From Methanosarcina barkeri str. Wiesmoor (GTDB taxonomy: Archaea > Halobacteriota > Methanosarcinia > Methanosarcinales > Methanosarcinaceae), in contig NZ_CP009526.1 of NCBI RefSeq assembly GCF_000969985.1, positions 248,001-312,000 on the forward strand: 64,000 nucleotides of DNA. Direction: 5' to 3'. The position numbers and the translations under genes were made by a program. Of this stretch, positions 8,729 to 17,494 are shown one piece after another. Below the pieces are notes generated by a model, which was not told the DNA's origin, ran no database searches, and saw only the letters and a list, made by a program, of their open reading frames with translations. Positions within the stretch are counted from its first letter, which is position 1. The number at the start of each line of letters is the position of its first letter.

Positions 8729-8806
8729 TCATAAAAACTGATCGAGTAAACGATCAAGAAAGAATATCGAGAAAATTTTAAAGAAACTAAAATCAGAGAG
8801 AACATT

Positions 8807-8878
8807 ATGAAAGTTGTCGGTATTAATGGCAGTTCACGGCTAGTAAACTTTTCAGTAAGAATATTTGACATTCAATAA
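8807..8878 (+). pseudogene. NADPH-dependent FMN reductase N-terminal remnant
   Basis: ATG 8807 after a CAGAGAGAAC site starts MKVVGINGSSR, the phosphate-binding start of NADPH-dependent FMN reductases and iron-sulfur flavoproteins. It then runs into unrelated residues and a stop at 8876. Only the first strand and loop survive, so the gene was cut off, apparently with the cupin gene now following it. The operator at 8713 and this ribosome site may have become the upstream region of the cupin. Confidence 0.6.
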
Positions 8879-8915
8879 ATTGGACTTAATAAAAAATATT
8901 AATGGGATGCAAAAT

Positions 8916-9338
8916 ATGGACAAATCAAACCTAAGTGAGAGTGTAATTTTCCCGAAAGGAGAAGAACTTCCTGAGTTTTTAAGCAAGTATTTTACAGGTA
9001 AAGTATGGGTTAGCATGCTGGTTGGAAGGGATAATGAATTTAATTGTCCCATCGGCAATGTAACATTCGAACCCGGATGCATAAATAATTGGCATCAGCA
9101 TCCCGGAGGTCAGATTCTGTTAGTAACAGGCGGACGCGGTTACTATCAGGAAGAAGGAAAGCCTGCAAGGGAACTTAAACCTGGTGATGTAGTGACAATA
9201 GCACCAGATGTAAAGCACTGGCATGGAGCAGCACATGACAGCTGGTTCGTACACCTTTCCGTTGAGACAAATGCCAACGCAGGACCGGCAGAATGGCTTG
9301 AACCTGTAGCTGATGAAGAGTACAATAAATTGAAATGA
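8916..9338 (+). CDS. Small single-domain cupin protein (paralogue 2)
   Basis: 140 residues, very similar to the protein at 4363. Metal-site motifs are NWHQHPGGQILLV and PGDVVTIAPDVKHWHGA. ATG 8916 is chosen because it aligns with the start of the paralogue (MDKSN, SESVIFPKG); in-frame codons upstream (TTG 8865, ATG 8907) would add unrelated residues derived from the truncated FMN reductase region. It is followed 69 bases later by a zinc alcohol dehydrogenase, the same order as the cupin-dehydrogenase pair at 4363-6038, so the pair was probably duplicated together. Function unknown beyond the fold. Confidence 0.88.
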   Translation: MDKSNLSESVIFPKGEELPEFLSKYFTGKVWVSMLVGRDNEFNCPIGNVTFEPGCINNWHQHPGGQILLVTGGRGYYQEEGKPARELKPGDVVTIAPDVKHWHGAAHDSWFVHLSVETNANAGPAEWLEPVADEEYNKLK

Positions 9339-9407
9339 ATTTGGTTGAGGAATTTAAGAATTCGAATTGAAGTTAAAAGTTACAAAGTATATAAGAAGTG
9401 CATAAAT

Positions 9408-10469
9408 ATGGCGGAAAATATTCAATCAAAAGGTTATGCTGGAAAAGATGAGTCCGGAAAGCTAGTTCCCTGGTCTTTTGAAAGAAGACCTGTAGGTGAT
9501 AATGACATTCTAATTGACATTAAATACTGTGGAGTTTGTCATTCTGACATTCATCAGATCAAAGGACACTGGGGACCACAACAATATCCACAAGTGCCTG
9601 GTCATGAAATTGTGGGTGTGGTTGCTGCTGTTGGAAAGAATGTAACAAAGTTCAAAGTAGGTGATCGTGCAGGAGTTGGGTGCATGGTTAGCAGTTGTAT
9701 GGAGTGTGAAAGCTGCAAGAATGGTGAAGAACATCATTGCGACAACAATGCAACTATAATGACATATGGTTATCCTGAAGAATCATCACCTACCGGTATA
9801 AGCCAGGGAGGATATTCTCAAAATATCGTTGTCACAGAGCATTTTGCAATAAAGATACCAGATTCCATAGATCTACAGGAAGCTGCTCCATTACTATGTG
9901 CTGGTATTACTACTTATTCACCTTTAATGAGAGCCAATTTCAAAAAAGGGGATAAAGTAGGAGTTGCAGGAATTGGTGGGCTGGGGCACGTAGCTATTAA
10001 ATTAGCCGTATCAAAAGGTGCCGAAGTTTATGCCTTTACAACCACTGAAAGCAAAAAAGAAGATTGCCTTGCATTCGGAGCAACAGAAGTTATTGTTGTT
10101 AACTCACCAAGCGACCTACAACCATGGAAAGGAAAAATGGATTACATGATATCCACAATTCCATACGCATACGAAATGTCATCATACATTGATTGCGTAA
10201 AACCATACGGATACTTCACTCAAGTAGGACAACCAATTGGAGGAGAACTCACAATTAACAACTTCAATATGATTTTCAATAGAGTAAACTTCAATGGATC
10301 ACTTATTGGAGGAATACCAGAAACACAAGAAGTTGTTGATTATTGTGCGGAAAATAAGATCTATCCGCAAATTCAGATGATCAAACCTGAAATGATCAAT
10401 GAGATATGGGAGAAGGTCGTAAATAAAGAAGCCCGCTATCGATATGTAATTGACATGTCATCCTTATAA
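9408..10469 (+). CDS. Zinc-dependent alcohol dehydrogenase, CAD/YjgB type
   Basis: 354 residues. The catalytic zinc site shows CGVCHSD (Cys44) and PGHE (His66); structural zinc cysteines lie in SCMECESCKNGEEHHC (about 97-111). The cofactor motif GIGGLGH is near residue 182. The overall pattern matches NAD(P)H-dependent cinnamyl-alcohol/aldehyde reductases, which reduce aldehydes to alcohols. ATG 9408 aligns with family starts; upstream codons in frame add basic residues unlike the family. A hairpin terminator follows. It lies after the cupin gene, in the same order as the damaged pair at 4363-6038. Confidence 0.9.
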   Translation: MAENIQSKGYAGKDESGKLVPWSFERRPVGDNDILIDIKYCGVCHSDIHQIKGHWGPQQYPQVPGHEIVGVVAAVGKNVTKFKVGDRAGVGCMVSSCMECESCKNGEEHHCDNNATIMTYGYPEESSPTGISQGGYSQNIVVTEHFAIKIPDSIDLQEAAPLLCAGITTYSPLMRANFKKGDKVGVAGIGGLGHVAIKLAVSKGAEVYAFTTTESKKEDCLAFGATEVIVVNSPSDLQPWKGKMDYMISTIPYAYEMSSYIDCVKPYGYFTQVGQPIGGELTINNFNMIFNRVNFNGSLIGGIPETQEVVDYCAENKIYPQIQMIKPEMINEIWEKVVNKEARYRYVIDMSSL

Positions 10470-10470
10470 T

Positions 10471-10496
10471 AGGACCTACAAGGTCCTTGCTTTTTT
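10471..10496 (+). terminator. Hairpin with T tract after the alcohol dehydrogenase
   Basis: AGGACCT and AGGTCCT form a perfect 7-bp stem with a 3-base loop, followed by TTGC and six T. It lies directly after the stop at 10469. Archaea generally use T tracts without need of a hairpin, so the hairpin may be a legacy of a bacterial source. Confidence 0.55.
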
Positions 10497-10551
10497 ATCA
10501 CAAAAAGTGATGATAATTTCAGTGAGCAAAAAAGAAGGTATGGGATACTAA

Positions 10552-11091
10552 ATGTCGAATCTGAACGAAGAGAAATGTCTGATAGCCTATTTTTCGCGTG
10601 CTGGCAATAACTATGTCAGCGGAAAGATCGTGAATTTGCCTGTCGGTAACACAAAAGTAGTAGCGAACATGATCCGGGAAATAACAGGAGGCGATCTTTT
10701 CCGTATTGATACTGTAAAGTCTTATCCCAAAGATTATTCTGCAACCACCAACGTGGCAAAAAAGGAACTGAATAACAATGCCAGACCAGAGCTTTCCAGC
10801 CATGTGGAAAATATGGACTCTTATAATGTAATATTCCTGGGTTATCCTAACTGGTGGGGAACGATGCCGATGTCAGTGTTTACATTCCTGGAGGAATATG
10901 ATCTTTCCGGAAAAACTATTGTTCCTTTTTGTACCCATGAAGGAAGCGGATTAGGCCGCAGTGAAAAAGATATTGCAAAACTTTGTCCGAAAGCAACACT
11001 TTTGAAGGGGCTCGCTGTCCATGGCTCTCGCGTAAGTTCTGCGAAAAAAGATGTTGCGGATTGGCTGAACAATATTGGTATTATTTCATAA
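10552..11091 (+). CDS. Flavodoxin
   Basis: 179 residues. The FMN-phosphate loop is AYFSRAGNNY near residue 12, the isoalloxazine loops are GYPNWWGTMP near 100 and THEGSGLG near 126. This is the Flavodoxin_4 type common in anaerobic bacteria. Start ATG after an AAAGAAGG site. It is the intact copy among several fragments (1-138, 2051, 7258). It is followed by a ferredoxin-type AKR 52 bases downstream, so the likely role is to pass electrons to or from that enzyme. Confidence 0.9.
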   Translation: MSNLNEEKCLIAYFSRAGNNYVSGKIVNLPVGNTKVVANMIREITGGDLFRIDTVKSYPKDYSATTNVAKKELNNNARPELSSHVENMDSYNVIFLGYPNWWGTMPMSVFTFLEEYDLSGKTIVPFCTHEGSGLGRSEKDIAKLCPKATLLKGLAVHGSRVSSAKKDVADWLNNIGIIS

Positions 11092-11143
11092 ACTGTTCGA
11101 GTCTACAGAACATTTATGGATCATTGAACAGGGGAGGATAAAA

Positions 11144-12283
11144 ATGGCAAAACGATTAGGTTTTGGCTGTATGAGATTACCACTTCTGGACAAAGATGAT
11201 CAGACATCATTTGACACAGAAGCATTAAACAAACTGGTAGATACGTTTTTGGAAAAAGGATTTACTTACTTTGATACCGCGTATACATACCATGGATTCA
11301 AGAGTGAGGAAGCCATTAGAGAGGCTCTGGTAAAAAGGCATAGTAGAGATGAATTTACTCTTGCGACGAAACTTCCTCCCAGAATGTTAAAAGCAGTGGA
11401 GGATCAGGATCGAATTTTTAATGAGCAACTGGAAAATTGTGGTGTTGAATTTTTTGATTATTACCTGCTTCACAATATTGGTGTGAGTGCTTATGAGCAG
11501 GCATGTAAATATGATACATTCGGTTTTGCTTTGAAAAAAAAAGAAGAAGGCAAAATAAAGAATGTTGGTATGTCTTTTCATGATACCCCGGAACTACTGG
11601 ATGAAATTCTAACTGCTCATCCGGAACTGGATTTTGTTCAGTTGCAGATCAATTATATTGACTGGGAGAATCCCGGTATCCAGTCAAGAAGATGCCATGA
11701 AGTGGCAAGAAAACATAACATGCCAGTTGTTGTAATGGAACCCTGCAAGGGTGGAAATCTTGCCTCTGTTCCTGAAAAAGCAGAAGAACTGATGAAAGCA
11801 TATAATCCGGAAGCTTCCGTTGCCTCCTGGGCAATCAGGTTTGCTACCAGTCAGGAAGGTGTCATGATGGTTCTTAGTGGTATGAATACCATGGAACAGG
11901 TACTTGATAATACCTCATATATGACAGACTTCAAACCCCTGAACGAGGAAGAATACAGGATCATCAGTCAGGTAATTGATATTATAAATGAAGATACTGC
12001 GATTCCCTGCACAACCTGCAGATATTGTGTAGAAGGATGTCCTGAGAATATTGCAATACCGGATTACTTTGCATTATATAATAGTGCAAAGCGTGCTGTA
12101 ACTGATAGTATCTCAAGCCAGTTTGTTTACTATCTGAATCTCACTTCAACTCATGGAAAGGCTAGCGATTGCATAGATTGTAAACAATGTGAGAAGGCAT
12201 GCCCTCAGCATCTAAAGATAACAGAGTACTTAAAAGATGTGTCAGCAGAATTTGATGCCGGACCGGGATTACCGACAAAATAA
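11144..12283 (+). CDS. Aldo/keto reductase with C-terminal 2[4Fe-4S] ferredoxin domain
   Basis: 379 residues. The N-terminal AKR barrel keeps the full tetrad: FDTAYTYH (Asp, Tyr), LATKLPP (Lys) and YYLLHNIG (His). The tail carries CTTCRYCVEGCP and CIDCKQCEKACP, two [4Fe-4S] sites. ATG 11144 follows GGGGAGGATAAAA; the frame extends upstream into the flavodoxin stop without a credible start. Ferredoxin-tailed AKRs are frequent in Clostridia and may use reduced ferredoxin or flavodoxin. The adjacent flavodoxin supports this, as an inference. Substrate unknown. Confidence 0.9.
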   Translation: MAKRLGFGCMRLPLLDKDDQTSFDTEALNKLVDTFLEKGFTYFDTAYTYHGFKSEEAIREALVKRHSRDEFTLATKLPPRMLKAVEDQDRIFNEQLENCGVEFFDYYLLHNIGVSAYEQACKYDTFGFALKKKEEGKIKNVGMSFHDTPELLDEILTAHPELDFVQLQINYIDWENPGIQSRRCHEVARKHNMPVVVMEPCKGGNLASVPEKAEELMKAYNPEASVASWAIRFATSQEGVMMVLSGMNTMEQVLDNTSYMTDFKPLNEEEYRIISQVIDIINEDTAIPCTTCRYCVEGCPENIAIPDYFALYNSAKRAVTDSISSQFVYYLNLTSTHGKASDCIDCKQCEKACPQHLKITEYLKDVSAEFDAGPGLPTK

Positions 12284-12285
12284 AG

Positions 12286-12390
12286 ATGAATGATAATTTG
12301 ACCGACCAACTTGCGAAACAAACTGTTAGGAAACAAACTGTCAGCTATGAGGAAGTAGCGAAAAAGATTCTGAATATCCGCTTGAACTGA
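12286..12390 (+). CDS. Possible 34-residue ORF or gene-end remnant
   Basis: ATG 12286, two bases after the AKR stop, opens MNDNLTDQLAKQ and ends ILNIRLN at a TGA at 12388. It has a repeated AAACAAACTGT motif. No family is recognised. It may be a decayed gene end rather than a functional peptide; ribosome site AAAG is weak. Confidence 0.25.
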   Translation: MNDNLTDQLAKQTVRKQTVSYEEVAKKILNIRLN

Positions 12391-12406
12391 AAGAGAGGAG
12401 TAAATT

Positions 12407-13159
12407 ATGGGTATCAGTGAAACCGCAAACAGGAACCATGAAAAATTATTTCCCAATAATGAATCTACACTAAAAATAACAGATCCGGAACTTATAGAAA
12501 TTTTTGACAATTTTGCTTTTGATGAAGTGATCAGTTATGGAAATCTGGATACAAAAACCAGGTTAATGGTCATTTTAGCATCATTGATTGCAAGTCAGAC
12601 TTTAAGCGAATATAAAGTAATGCTTGGTGCTGCACTTAATGTCGGTGTAACTCCAATTGAGGTTAAGGAGATTGTATATCAATCTGTACCATATGTTGGG
12701 ATGGCGAAGGCATTTGATTTTATCCATGCTACTAATGAAATACTGGAAAGTAGAGGAGTAAAACTACCATTAGAAGGTCAATCTACAACTTCACCGGAGA
12801 CACGATATGAAAAAGGACTGGAAGTACAAAAATCAATTTTTGGAGAGATAATTGATAAAATGTATGAGGAATCACCAGCAAACCAGATCCATATTCAGAG
12901 ATATTTATCTGCAAATTGTTTTGGTGATTACTACACCAGAAAAGGACTGGATATAAAAACAAGAGAGCTTTTGACATTTTCTGTGATTTTATCCTTGGGT
13001 GGATGTGAGCCTCAGTTAAAGGGACATATTCAGGGAAATCTGAATGTTGGAAACGATAAAGAAACATTGCTTAGTGCAGTTACGCAGCTATTGCCGTATA
13101 TCGGATATCCAAGAACATTGAATGCGATTGCGTGTTTGAACGAAGTGATACCAGATTAG
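12407..13159 (+). CDS. Carboxymuconolactone decarboxylase (CMD/AhpD-like) family protein, two-domain
   Basis: 250 residues made of two CMD-type helical domains, about 40-125 and 150-248. Domain 1 shows [17 protein letters not shown] and [13 protein letters not shown]; domain 2 shows [20 protein letters not shown] and [17 protein letters not shown] pair as in AhpD peroxidase reductases is absent, so peroxidase-reductase chemistry is unlikely; the conserved His of domain 2 (KGH) matches the decarboxylase branch. ATG follows AGAGAGGAGTAAAT. It lies between a ferredoxin-AKR and an acetyltransferase in the same direction, probably one operon. Reaction unknown. Confidence 0.87.
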   Translation: MGISETANRNHEKLFPNNESTLKITDPELIEIFDNFAFDEVISYGNLDTKTRLMVILASLIASQTLSEYKVMLGAALNVGVTPIEVKEIVYQSVPYVGMAKAFDFIHATNEILESRGVKLPLEGQSTTSPETRYEKGLEVQKSIFGEIIDKMYEESPANQIHIQRYLSANCFGDYYTRKGLDIKTRELLTFSVILSLGGCEPQLKGHIQGNLNVGNDKETLLSAVTQLLPYIGYPRTLNAIACLNEVIPD

Positions 13160-13188
13160 ATTTAATGGTAGATCAAGAGATAGTTTCA

Positions 13189-13764
13189 ATGAGTGAAAAA
13201 GTGTTGAATAAAGACATTTTTGAGCGTGATAGGGCTGGAGAACCAGTTTCTATAGATGACCCGGAATATCCAAAGTTAAAGGAAATGATGCTTCGTGCTG
13301 CGGAACTAACCACCAGATTGAATACTTCATTTCATGATGAGGATGAAATAAGGAGCCTGTTCAGTGAGTTGATAGGTTCGGAAGTGGATAAATCTTCGAG
13401 GGTAACTCCTCCATTCTATACGGATTTCGGACGAAATATCAAGGTCGGTAAAAATGTGTTTATCAATCATGCATGCACCTTTATGGATAGAGGAGGCATA
13501 ACAATCGAGGATGACACCAAGATAGGACCAAAAGCCAATCTTATCACATCCAATCATCCATTGGATCCAGCCCATAGAAAGGAATTAATTTCAACTCCGA
13601 TATGGATTAAAAGGAATGTATGGATAGGTGCTGGTGCAACCATTTTACCCGGCGTAACTATCGGAGAGAACTCTGTTGTAGCAGCTGCAGCTGTCGTTAC
13701 GCAAAATGTACCTCCTAACACAGTCGTGGCTGGTGTACCAGCAAAAGTTATCAAAACATTGTAA
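13189..13764 (+). CDS. Hexapeptide-repeat O-acetyltransferase (maltose/galactoside acetyltransferase type)
   Basis: 191 residues. An N-terminal helical cap ([21 protein letters not shown]) is followed by a left-handed beta-helix with hexapeptide repeats ([53 protein letters not shown]). The candidate catalytic His is in FINHACTF. Start ATG 13189 follows AAGAGATAG; two earlier in-frame ATGs overlap the previous gene. The family moves acetyl groups from acetyl-CoA to sugar or other hydroxyls. It is the intact partner of the broken copy at 2194. Confidence 0.9.
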   Translation: MSEKVLNKDIFERDRAGEPVSIDDPEYPKLKEMMLRAAELTTRLNTSFHDEDEIRSLFSELIGSEVDKSSRVTPPFYTDFGRNIKVGKNVFINHACTFMDRGGITIEDDTKIGPKANLITSNHPLDPAHRKELISTPIWIKRNVWIGAGATILPGVTIGENSVVAAAAVVTQNVPPNTVVAGVPAKVIKTL

Positions 13765-13801
13765 TGCTTAGCTCTATATACTAGTATTTTTATTATACCA
13801 A

Positions 13802-13815
13802 TGACTGATCAGTCA
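13802..13815. promoter_or_regulatory. Palindromic operator-like site
   Basis: TGACTGATCAGTCA, perfect 14-bp palindrome, followed by CTCATA exactly as at 8713-8734. It lies 104 bases before the DUF3737 gene and just before the fossil hydrolase tail. Probably the same TetR-type operator family. Confidence 0.6.
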
Positions 13816-13850
13816 CTCATAATTTACATTGATTAGTTAAAAACTCGCCA

Positions 13851-13904
13851 GACATGATTCCATTTGATAAATTGAAATCATTCTTCAAAGAAAATCTAGG
13901 ATAA
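13851..13904 (+). pseudogene. C-terminal tail of an alpha/beta hydrolase
   Basis: Reads DMIPFDKLKSFFKENLG then stop. The intact hydrolase at 16366-17358 ends DMIPFDKLESFFAKYLGYNK. The first 280 or so residues are missing, so this is the residue of a deleted paralogue left between the operator-like site and the DUF3737 gene. Confidence 0.75.
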
Positions 13905-13918
13905 AAACAGGTTCAAAT

Positions 13919-15010
13919 ATGAGTCAAAAAACTAAAGATATCTTAGAAATAATGCAAGCAAGTGAATCAATTCTCTTTGATAATACTCAATATAAAAAGA
14001 GTTCCGATGTCGGCTCCCAGACGACTGAATTATCCACAAAGCTCAACACTCCAATCAGTGTTGAACAAAAACGAGAGCAAATAAATGAATTTAAAGACTT
14101 GACAATGGATGAAGAGCGTGCCCTTTATGGTATACATAACGCGACAATCATTCATTGTATCTTTGATGGCCCTCGCGATGGAGAATCTGCCTTAAAGGAA
14201 AGCGCAGACATATACGTTTCAGATTGTGACTTCAGGCTTCGTTATCCTTTCTGGCATGTCAGGGGCGCTCAAATTGAAAATTGTCGTATGACAGAAACCT
14301 GCCGTGCTGCATTATGGTATAGCAAACAGGTGACAATAAAAGAAAGTTATATGGCAGGCATTAAAGCTGTACGGGAATGTGAGGATGTCACTATTGAAAA
14401 CTGTAATATCCGATCACCCGAATTTGGATGGTTATCACACAAAATGATGATAAAGAATACAGAGCTTGAGTCTGAATATCCGTTTTTCTACAGCTCAGAT
14501 ATCCTGCTTGATAACTTTGTATTGAATGGTAAATACTCTTTTCAGTATGTAGAAAATGTCGAAATCAGGAATTCCCGTCTGGGTACAAAGGATGCTTTCT
14601 GGCACAGCAAAAATGTCACAGTCTCAGACAGTATTGTAAAAGGTGAATATCTGGGTTGGTACTCTGAAAACCTTAAACTTGTCCGGTGTAAAATAATCGG
14701 AACCCAGCCGCTTTGTTATGCAAAAGGTCTGATTCTGGAAGATTGCGAAATGATCGATTGTGATCTTGCCTTTGAATACAGCGATGTTCATGCTGTGATT
14801 ACAGGTTCGATAACAAGTGTAAAAAATCCATGCAGCGGACATATCATTGCGGATTCAATTGGAAAAGTAATACTGGATGATAATCAACCAGCAGACGCTT
14901 CATGTGTAATCGAAGTCCGAAAAGAGCTGAATAAAGAAGATATTCAAAATTCTGATACTTATAATGGAGATATTTTCAACAATAAGGATTTGCCCATGCA
15001 AGAAACATAA
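13919..15010 (+). CDS. DUF3737 family right-handed beta-helix protein
   Basis: 363 residues. A poorly conserved N-terminal part (about 1-55) precedes a DUF3737 domain that begins near DEERALYG and runs through CIFDGPRDGESALKES, FRLRYPFWH, CRAALWYSK, SPEFGWLS, GKYSFQY, KDAFWHSKNVTV, GEYLGWYSENL and IKNPCSGHI. Repeating strands of 20-25 residues predict a pectate-lyase-like coil. No signal peptide, so cytoplasmic. The family is found mainly in Firmicutes and other anaerobic bacteria and has no known reaction. The upstream operator-like palindrome suggests control with the other island genes. Confidence 0.88.
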   Translation: MSQKTKDILEIMQASESILFDNTQYKKSSDVGSQTTELSTKLNTPISVEQKREQINEFKDLTMDEERALYGIHNATIIHCIFDGPRDGESALKESADIYVSDCDFRLRYPFWHVRGAQIENCRMTETCRAALWYSKQVTIKESYMAGIKAVRECEDVTIENCNIRSPEFGWLSHKMMIKNTELESEYPFFYSSDILLDNFVLNGKYSFQYVENVEIRNSRLGTKDAFWHSKNVTVSDSIVKGEYLGWYSENLKLVRCKIIGTQPLCYAKGLILEDCEMIDCDLAFEYSDVHAVITGSITSVKNPCSGHIIADSIGKVILDDNQPADASCVIEVRKELNKEDIQNSDTYNGDIFNNKDLPMQET

Positions 15011-15028
15011 CAAAGTGAGGCTTTGTCA

Positions 15029-16012
15029 ATGAAAATTATTCCCGAATATAATGGAATAAAATGGATGTTAATTTGTTTTGGAGTATTTTTACTGGCAATT
15101 TTAGTGATAGGATGCATTGAACAAAATAATATAGATCAAGGAAACATCAGTAATCAATCAGAAGATGAGCAAATAGAGCAAAAAGAGGCTCCCATGCCTT
15201 ATGCACAGACTCTGGATGAGGGGGAAGAAATTTCTAAAGTGAAATCATCTGAACAAACTGTTTCAACAGAGCCGGAGCATGGTCTGGCTTTATCGGATAT
15301 GAGCGTTAAAATCACTTCACAGGGCCATATAGCGACGTTCCAACTATATGATACGGTTGCCTCCAAAGAATTGTATGAACAATTGCCACTGGAACTAGAT
15401 CTAACGAATTTCCGTGATGCACAGTGGATGTTCTATCCACCAAAGAAACTGAATGTTACTGCACAAGAGGCTTATCATGACGGTAAAAAGGGCGAACTCA
15501 GCTACTATGGACCATGGGGCGATGTGTTCATGCTCTATGAGGATTTCTATGCTGGTGACGAGATGCACCGTTTAGGCATATGCATCACTGGAATAAATGA
15601 GATTGCCAATATGTCGGGTAGCATGCAGATAGAAAAAAATGAACTTAGTCAAGAAGAAGAGGAGACAAAAATGAGAATCAGTATTCAAGCAAGTGGAGAA
15701 ACAACGATTTATGAGCTCAATGATGGGAAAGCTGCAAAAGAACTCTATGAACAGTTGCCCTTAACGATTGATGTTGAAGATTACAGCAATAATGAAAAGA
15801 TATTTTATCCACCCAAAAAACTCGATACAACTAACACACCTATGGCAAATGCACAGTTTGGAACACTTGCATATTATGCGCCATGGGGAGACGTAGTAAT
15901 GTTTTATGATAGGTTCGGCTCTGCAGGCGGTTTATATGAGTTAGGAAATGTCATATCAGGCGGCGAGCATATCAAAAACATGTCAGGTACGATACAGATC
16001 AAGAAAGTGTAA
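15029..16012 (+). CDS. Lipoprotein with two cyclophilin-like domains
   Basis: 327 residues. The N-terminal hydrophobic stretch ends in LVIGC (lipobox, Cys29), so a lipid-anchored exported protein is likely. After a Gln/Glu-rich linker come two homologous cyclophilin-like fold domains, about 90-205 and 215-327. Each has KELYEQLPL, FYPPKKL, YYGPWGDV or YYAPWGDV, and NMSGSMQI or NMSGTIQI. ATG 15029 follows GTGAGGCTTTGTCA. Small cyclophilin-like proteins of this group occur beside flavodoxin and AKR genes in bacteria; isomerase activity is not implied by the fold. It shares the direction of, and lies 18 bases after, the DUF3737 gene. Confidence 0.85.
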   Translation: MKIIPEYNGIKWMLICFGVFLLAILVIGCIEQNNIDQGNISNQSEDEQIEQKEAPMPYAQTLDEGEEISKVKSSEQTVSTEPEHGLALSDMSVKITSQGHIATFQLYDTVASKELYEQLPLELDLTNFRDAQWMFYPPKKLNVTAQEAYHDGKKGELSYYGPWGDVFMLYEDFYAGDEMHRLGICITGINEIANMSGSMQIEKNELSQEEEETKMRISIQASGETTIYELNDGKAAKELYEQLPLTIDVEDYSNNEKIFYPPKKLDTTNTPMANAQFGTLAYYAPWGDVVMFYDRFGSAGGLYELGNVISGGEHIKNMSGTIQIKKV

Positions 16013-16255
16013 ACATAAGCAAAATCGAGGTCTGAAAGACCAAAACCGATAATTAAAGAATAGACAGGCGCAATAGTGTGTGGTGTATGCATGTGCGTGT
16101 GTCTCAGACCTAATGAGAAATATTGTTATGGTGAATCAGTAGTTCTGGACGCTATTGATTGCACCTCGTCTATGATGGATTCATTACATAGCAGTTTTGA
16201 TATTTTGATTAAACTGGCCTAGTAGGATAAAACTTATTTCTAGTCCTGTCGTGAG

Positions 16256-16269
16256 TGATTAGTCAATCA
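16256..16269. promoter_or_regulatory. Operator-like site, divergent variant
   Basis: TGATTAGTCAATCA matches TGACTGATCAGTCA at 10 of 14 positions and has TGATT/AATCA arms. The identical 14 bases occur at 17442-17455 before the next aldo/keto reductase, again after a CTTATTT stretch. It is one of two sites before the hydrolase. Confidence 0.5.
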
Positions 16270-16301
16270 AAACAAATATATACTAGAATATCCATCTACC
16301 A

Positions 16302-16317
16302 CTGACTGTTCAGTCAG
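16302..16317. promoter_or_regulatory. Operator-like palindrome before the alpha/beta hydrolase
   Basis: CTGACTGTTCAGTCAG: perfect 7-base arms around a TT centre, same half-site (TGACTG) as at 8713 and 13802. It is 49 bases before the hydrolase start, where a repressor would overlap the promoter or the transcription start. Confidence 0.6.
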
Positions 16318-16365
16318 TCATTGACAATGCTATTGATACAATTCTAATATTCAGGAGAACTAAAA

Positions 16366-17358
16366 ATGTCGGGAAATATGGAATCTGAAAATGAATCAAG
16401 TATGAGAACTTTTGAGCTCAGTGAAAAGGTAACTGTAGAAAAAGTATCCTATAAAAACAGGTACGGAATTACCGTTGTAGCAGACATGTACCTGTCAAAG
16501 GACATAGATAAGTCTAAAAAATACCCAGCAATTGTCATAGGAACACCTTATGGTGGTGTAAAAGAGCAAGGTGCTGGTATTTACGCACAGAATATGGCAG
16601 AACGAGGATTTGTTGCCATTGCGTTCGATGAATCTTTTAATGGCGAAAGCAGTGGTGAACCAAGGCATGTCTCTTCTCCAGATATATTTGTTGAAGATTT
16701 TAGTGCAGGAGTAGACTTTTTGGGAACACGACCTTTTGTGGACAGAAACAGGATCGGCGCAATCGGTATCTGTGGAAGTGGTGGATTTGCCGTTACTGCA
16801 GCTCAAGTTGACCCACGTATCAAAGCAGTTGCTACTGCAAGTATGTATGATATAAGTAGCATGATAAGAGATGGATTTGGAAAAACAATGACTGATGAAC
16901 AGCGTGCTCAAACTTTAGTTCAGTTGGGTGAGCAACGATGGAAAGATTTTGAGAATGGTACTCCAGAAGTGCCTGTGGGTTTCCCAAGTGAACCAGCTGA
17001 TTCAATTCCAGAAGGATTAGATCCAATTTCAAGTGAATTTTTTGAATACTACGGAATGGAGCGTGGACATCATCCTAATGCAGGAGCCGCATTCACTATT
17101 ACAAGTAGCATGTCTTTCATGAATTTTCCTTTGATGAACTATATTGATAACATTTCACCACGACCAATTTTGTTCATCATCGGTGAAAATGCTCACTCTA
17201 GATATTTTAGTGAAGATGCCTATGAAAGAGCTGCTGAACCCAAAGAACTCTACATCGTTCCGGGAGCAAGACATATTGATCTGTACGACAGGACCGACAT
17301 GATTCCATTTGACAAATTAGAATCATTCTTTGCAAAATATCTAGGTTACAACAAATGA
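16366..17358 (+). CDS. Alpha/beta hydrolase (YcjY/dienelactone-hydrolase-like)
   Basis: 330 residues. An N-terminal beta strand region (NRYGITVVADMYLSK) leads to the oxyanion area (IGTPYGGVKEQ), then the nucleophile elbow GICGSGGFA (Cys136 or Ser138), and a C-terminal His in GARHIDLYDR (about 305). No signal peptide. ATG follows CAGGAGAACTAAAA, the same leader sequence as the AKR at 17495. The family is widespread in bacteria as putative esterases or C-C hydrolases; substrate unknown. Two operator-like palindromes lie upstream, so the gene is probably inducible. A deleted paralogue left its tail at 13851. Confidence 0.87.
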   Translation: MSGNMESENESSMRTFELSEKVTVEKVSYKNRYGITVVADMYLSKDIDKSKKYPAIVIGTPYGGVKEQGAGIYAQNMAERGFVAIAFDESFNGESSGEPRHVSSPDIFVEDFSAGVDFLGTRPFVDRNRIGAIGICGSGGFAVTAAQVDPRIKAVATASMYDISSMIRDGFGKTMTDEQRAQTLVQLGEQRWKDFENGTPEVPVGFPSEPADSIPEGLDPISSEFFEYYGMERGHHPNAGAAFTITSSMSFMNFPLMNYIDNISPRPILFIIGENAHSRYFSEDAYERAAEPKELYIVPGARHIDLYDRTDMIPFDKLESFFAKYLGYNK

Positions 17359-17441
17359 ACAGAGCAGTATTCTACGAATCGAAATTTGAACAATTATCAG
17401 GAGATAGCAGGCGAGAAACTTATTTTTGGCCTCCCTGCGAG

Positions 17442-17455
17442 TGATTAGTCAATCA
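17442..17455. promoter_or_regulatory. Operator-like site before the aldo/keto reductase
   Basis: TGATTAGTCAATCA, identical to 16256-16269 and 40 bases before the start at 17495. The shared CTTATTT, GAGTGATTAGTCAATCA and CAGGAGAACTAAAA segments show that the two upstream regions derive from one another. Confidence 0.5.
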
Positions 17456-17494
17456 CAATGCGGCTAAATAATTCAAAAATTCAGGAGAACTAAA

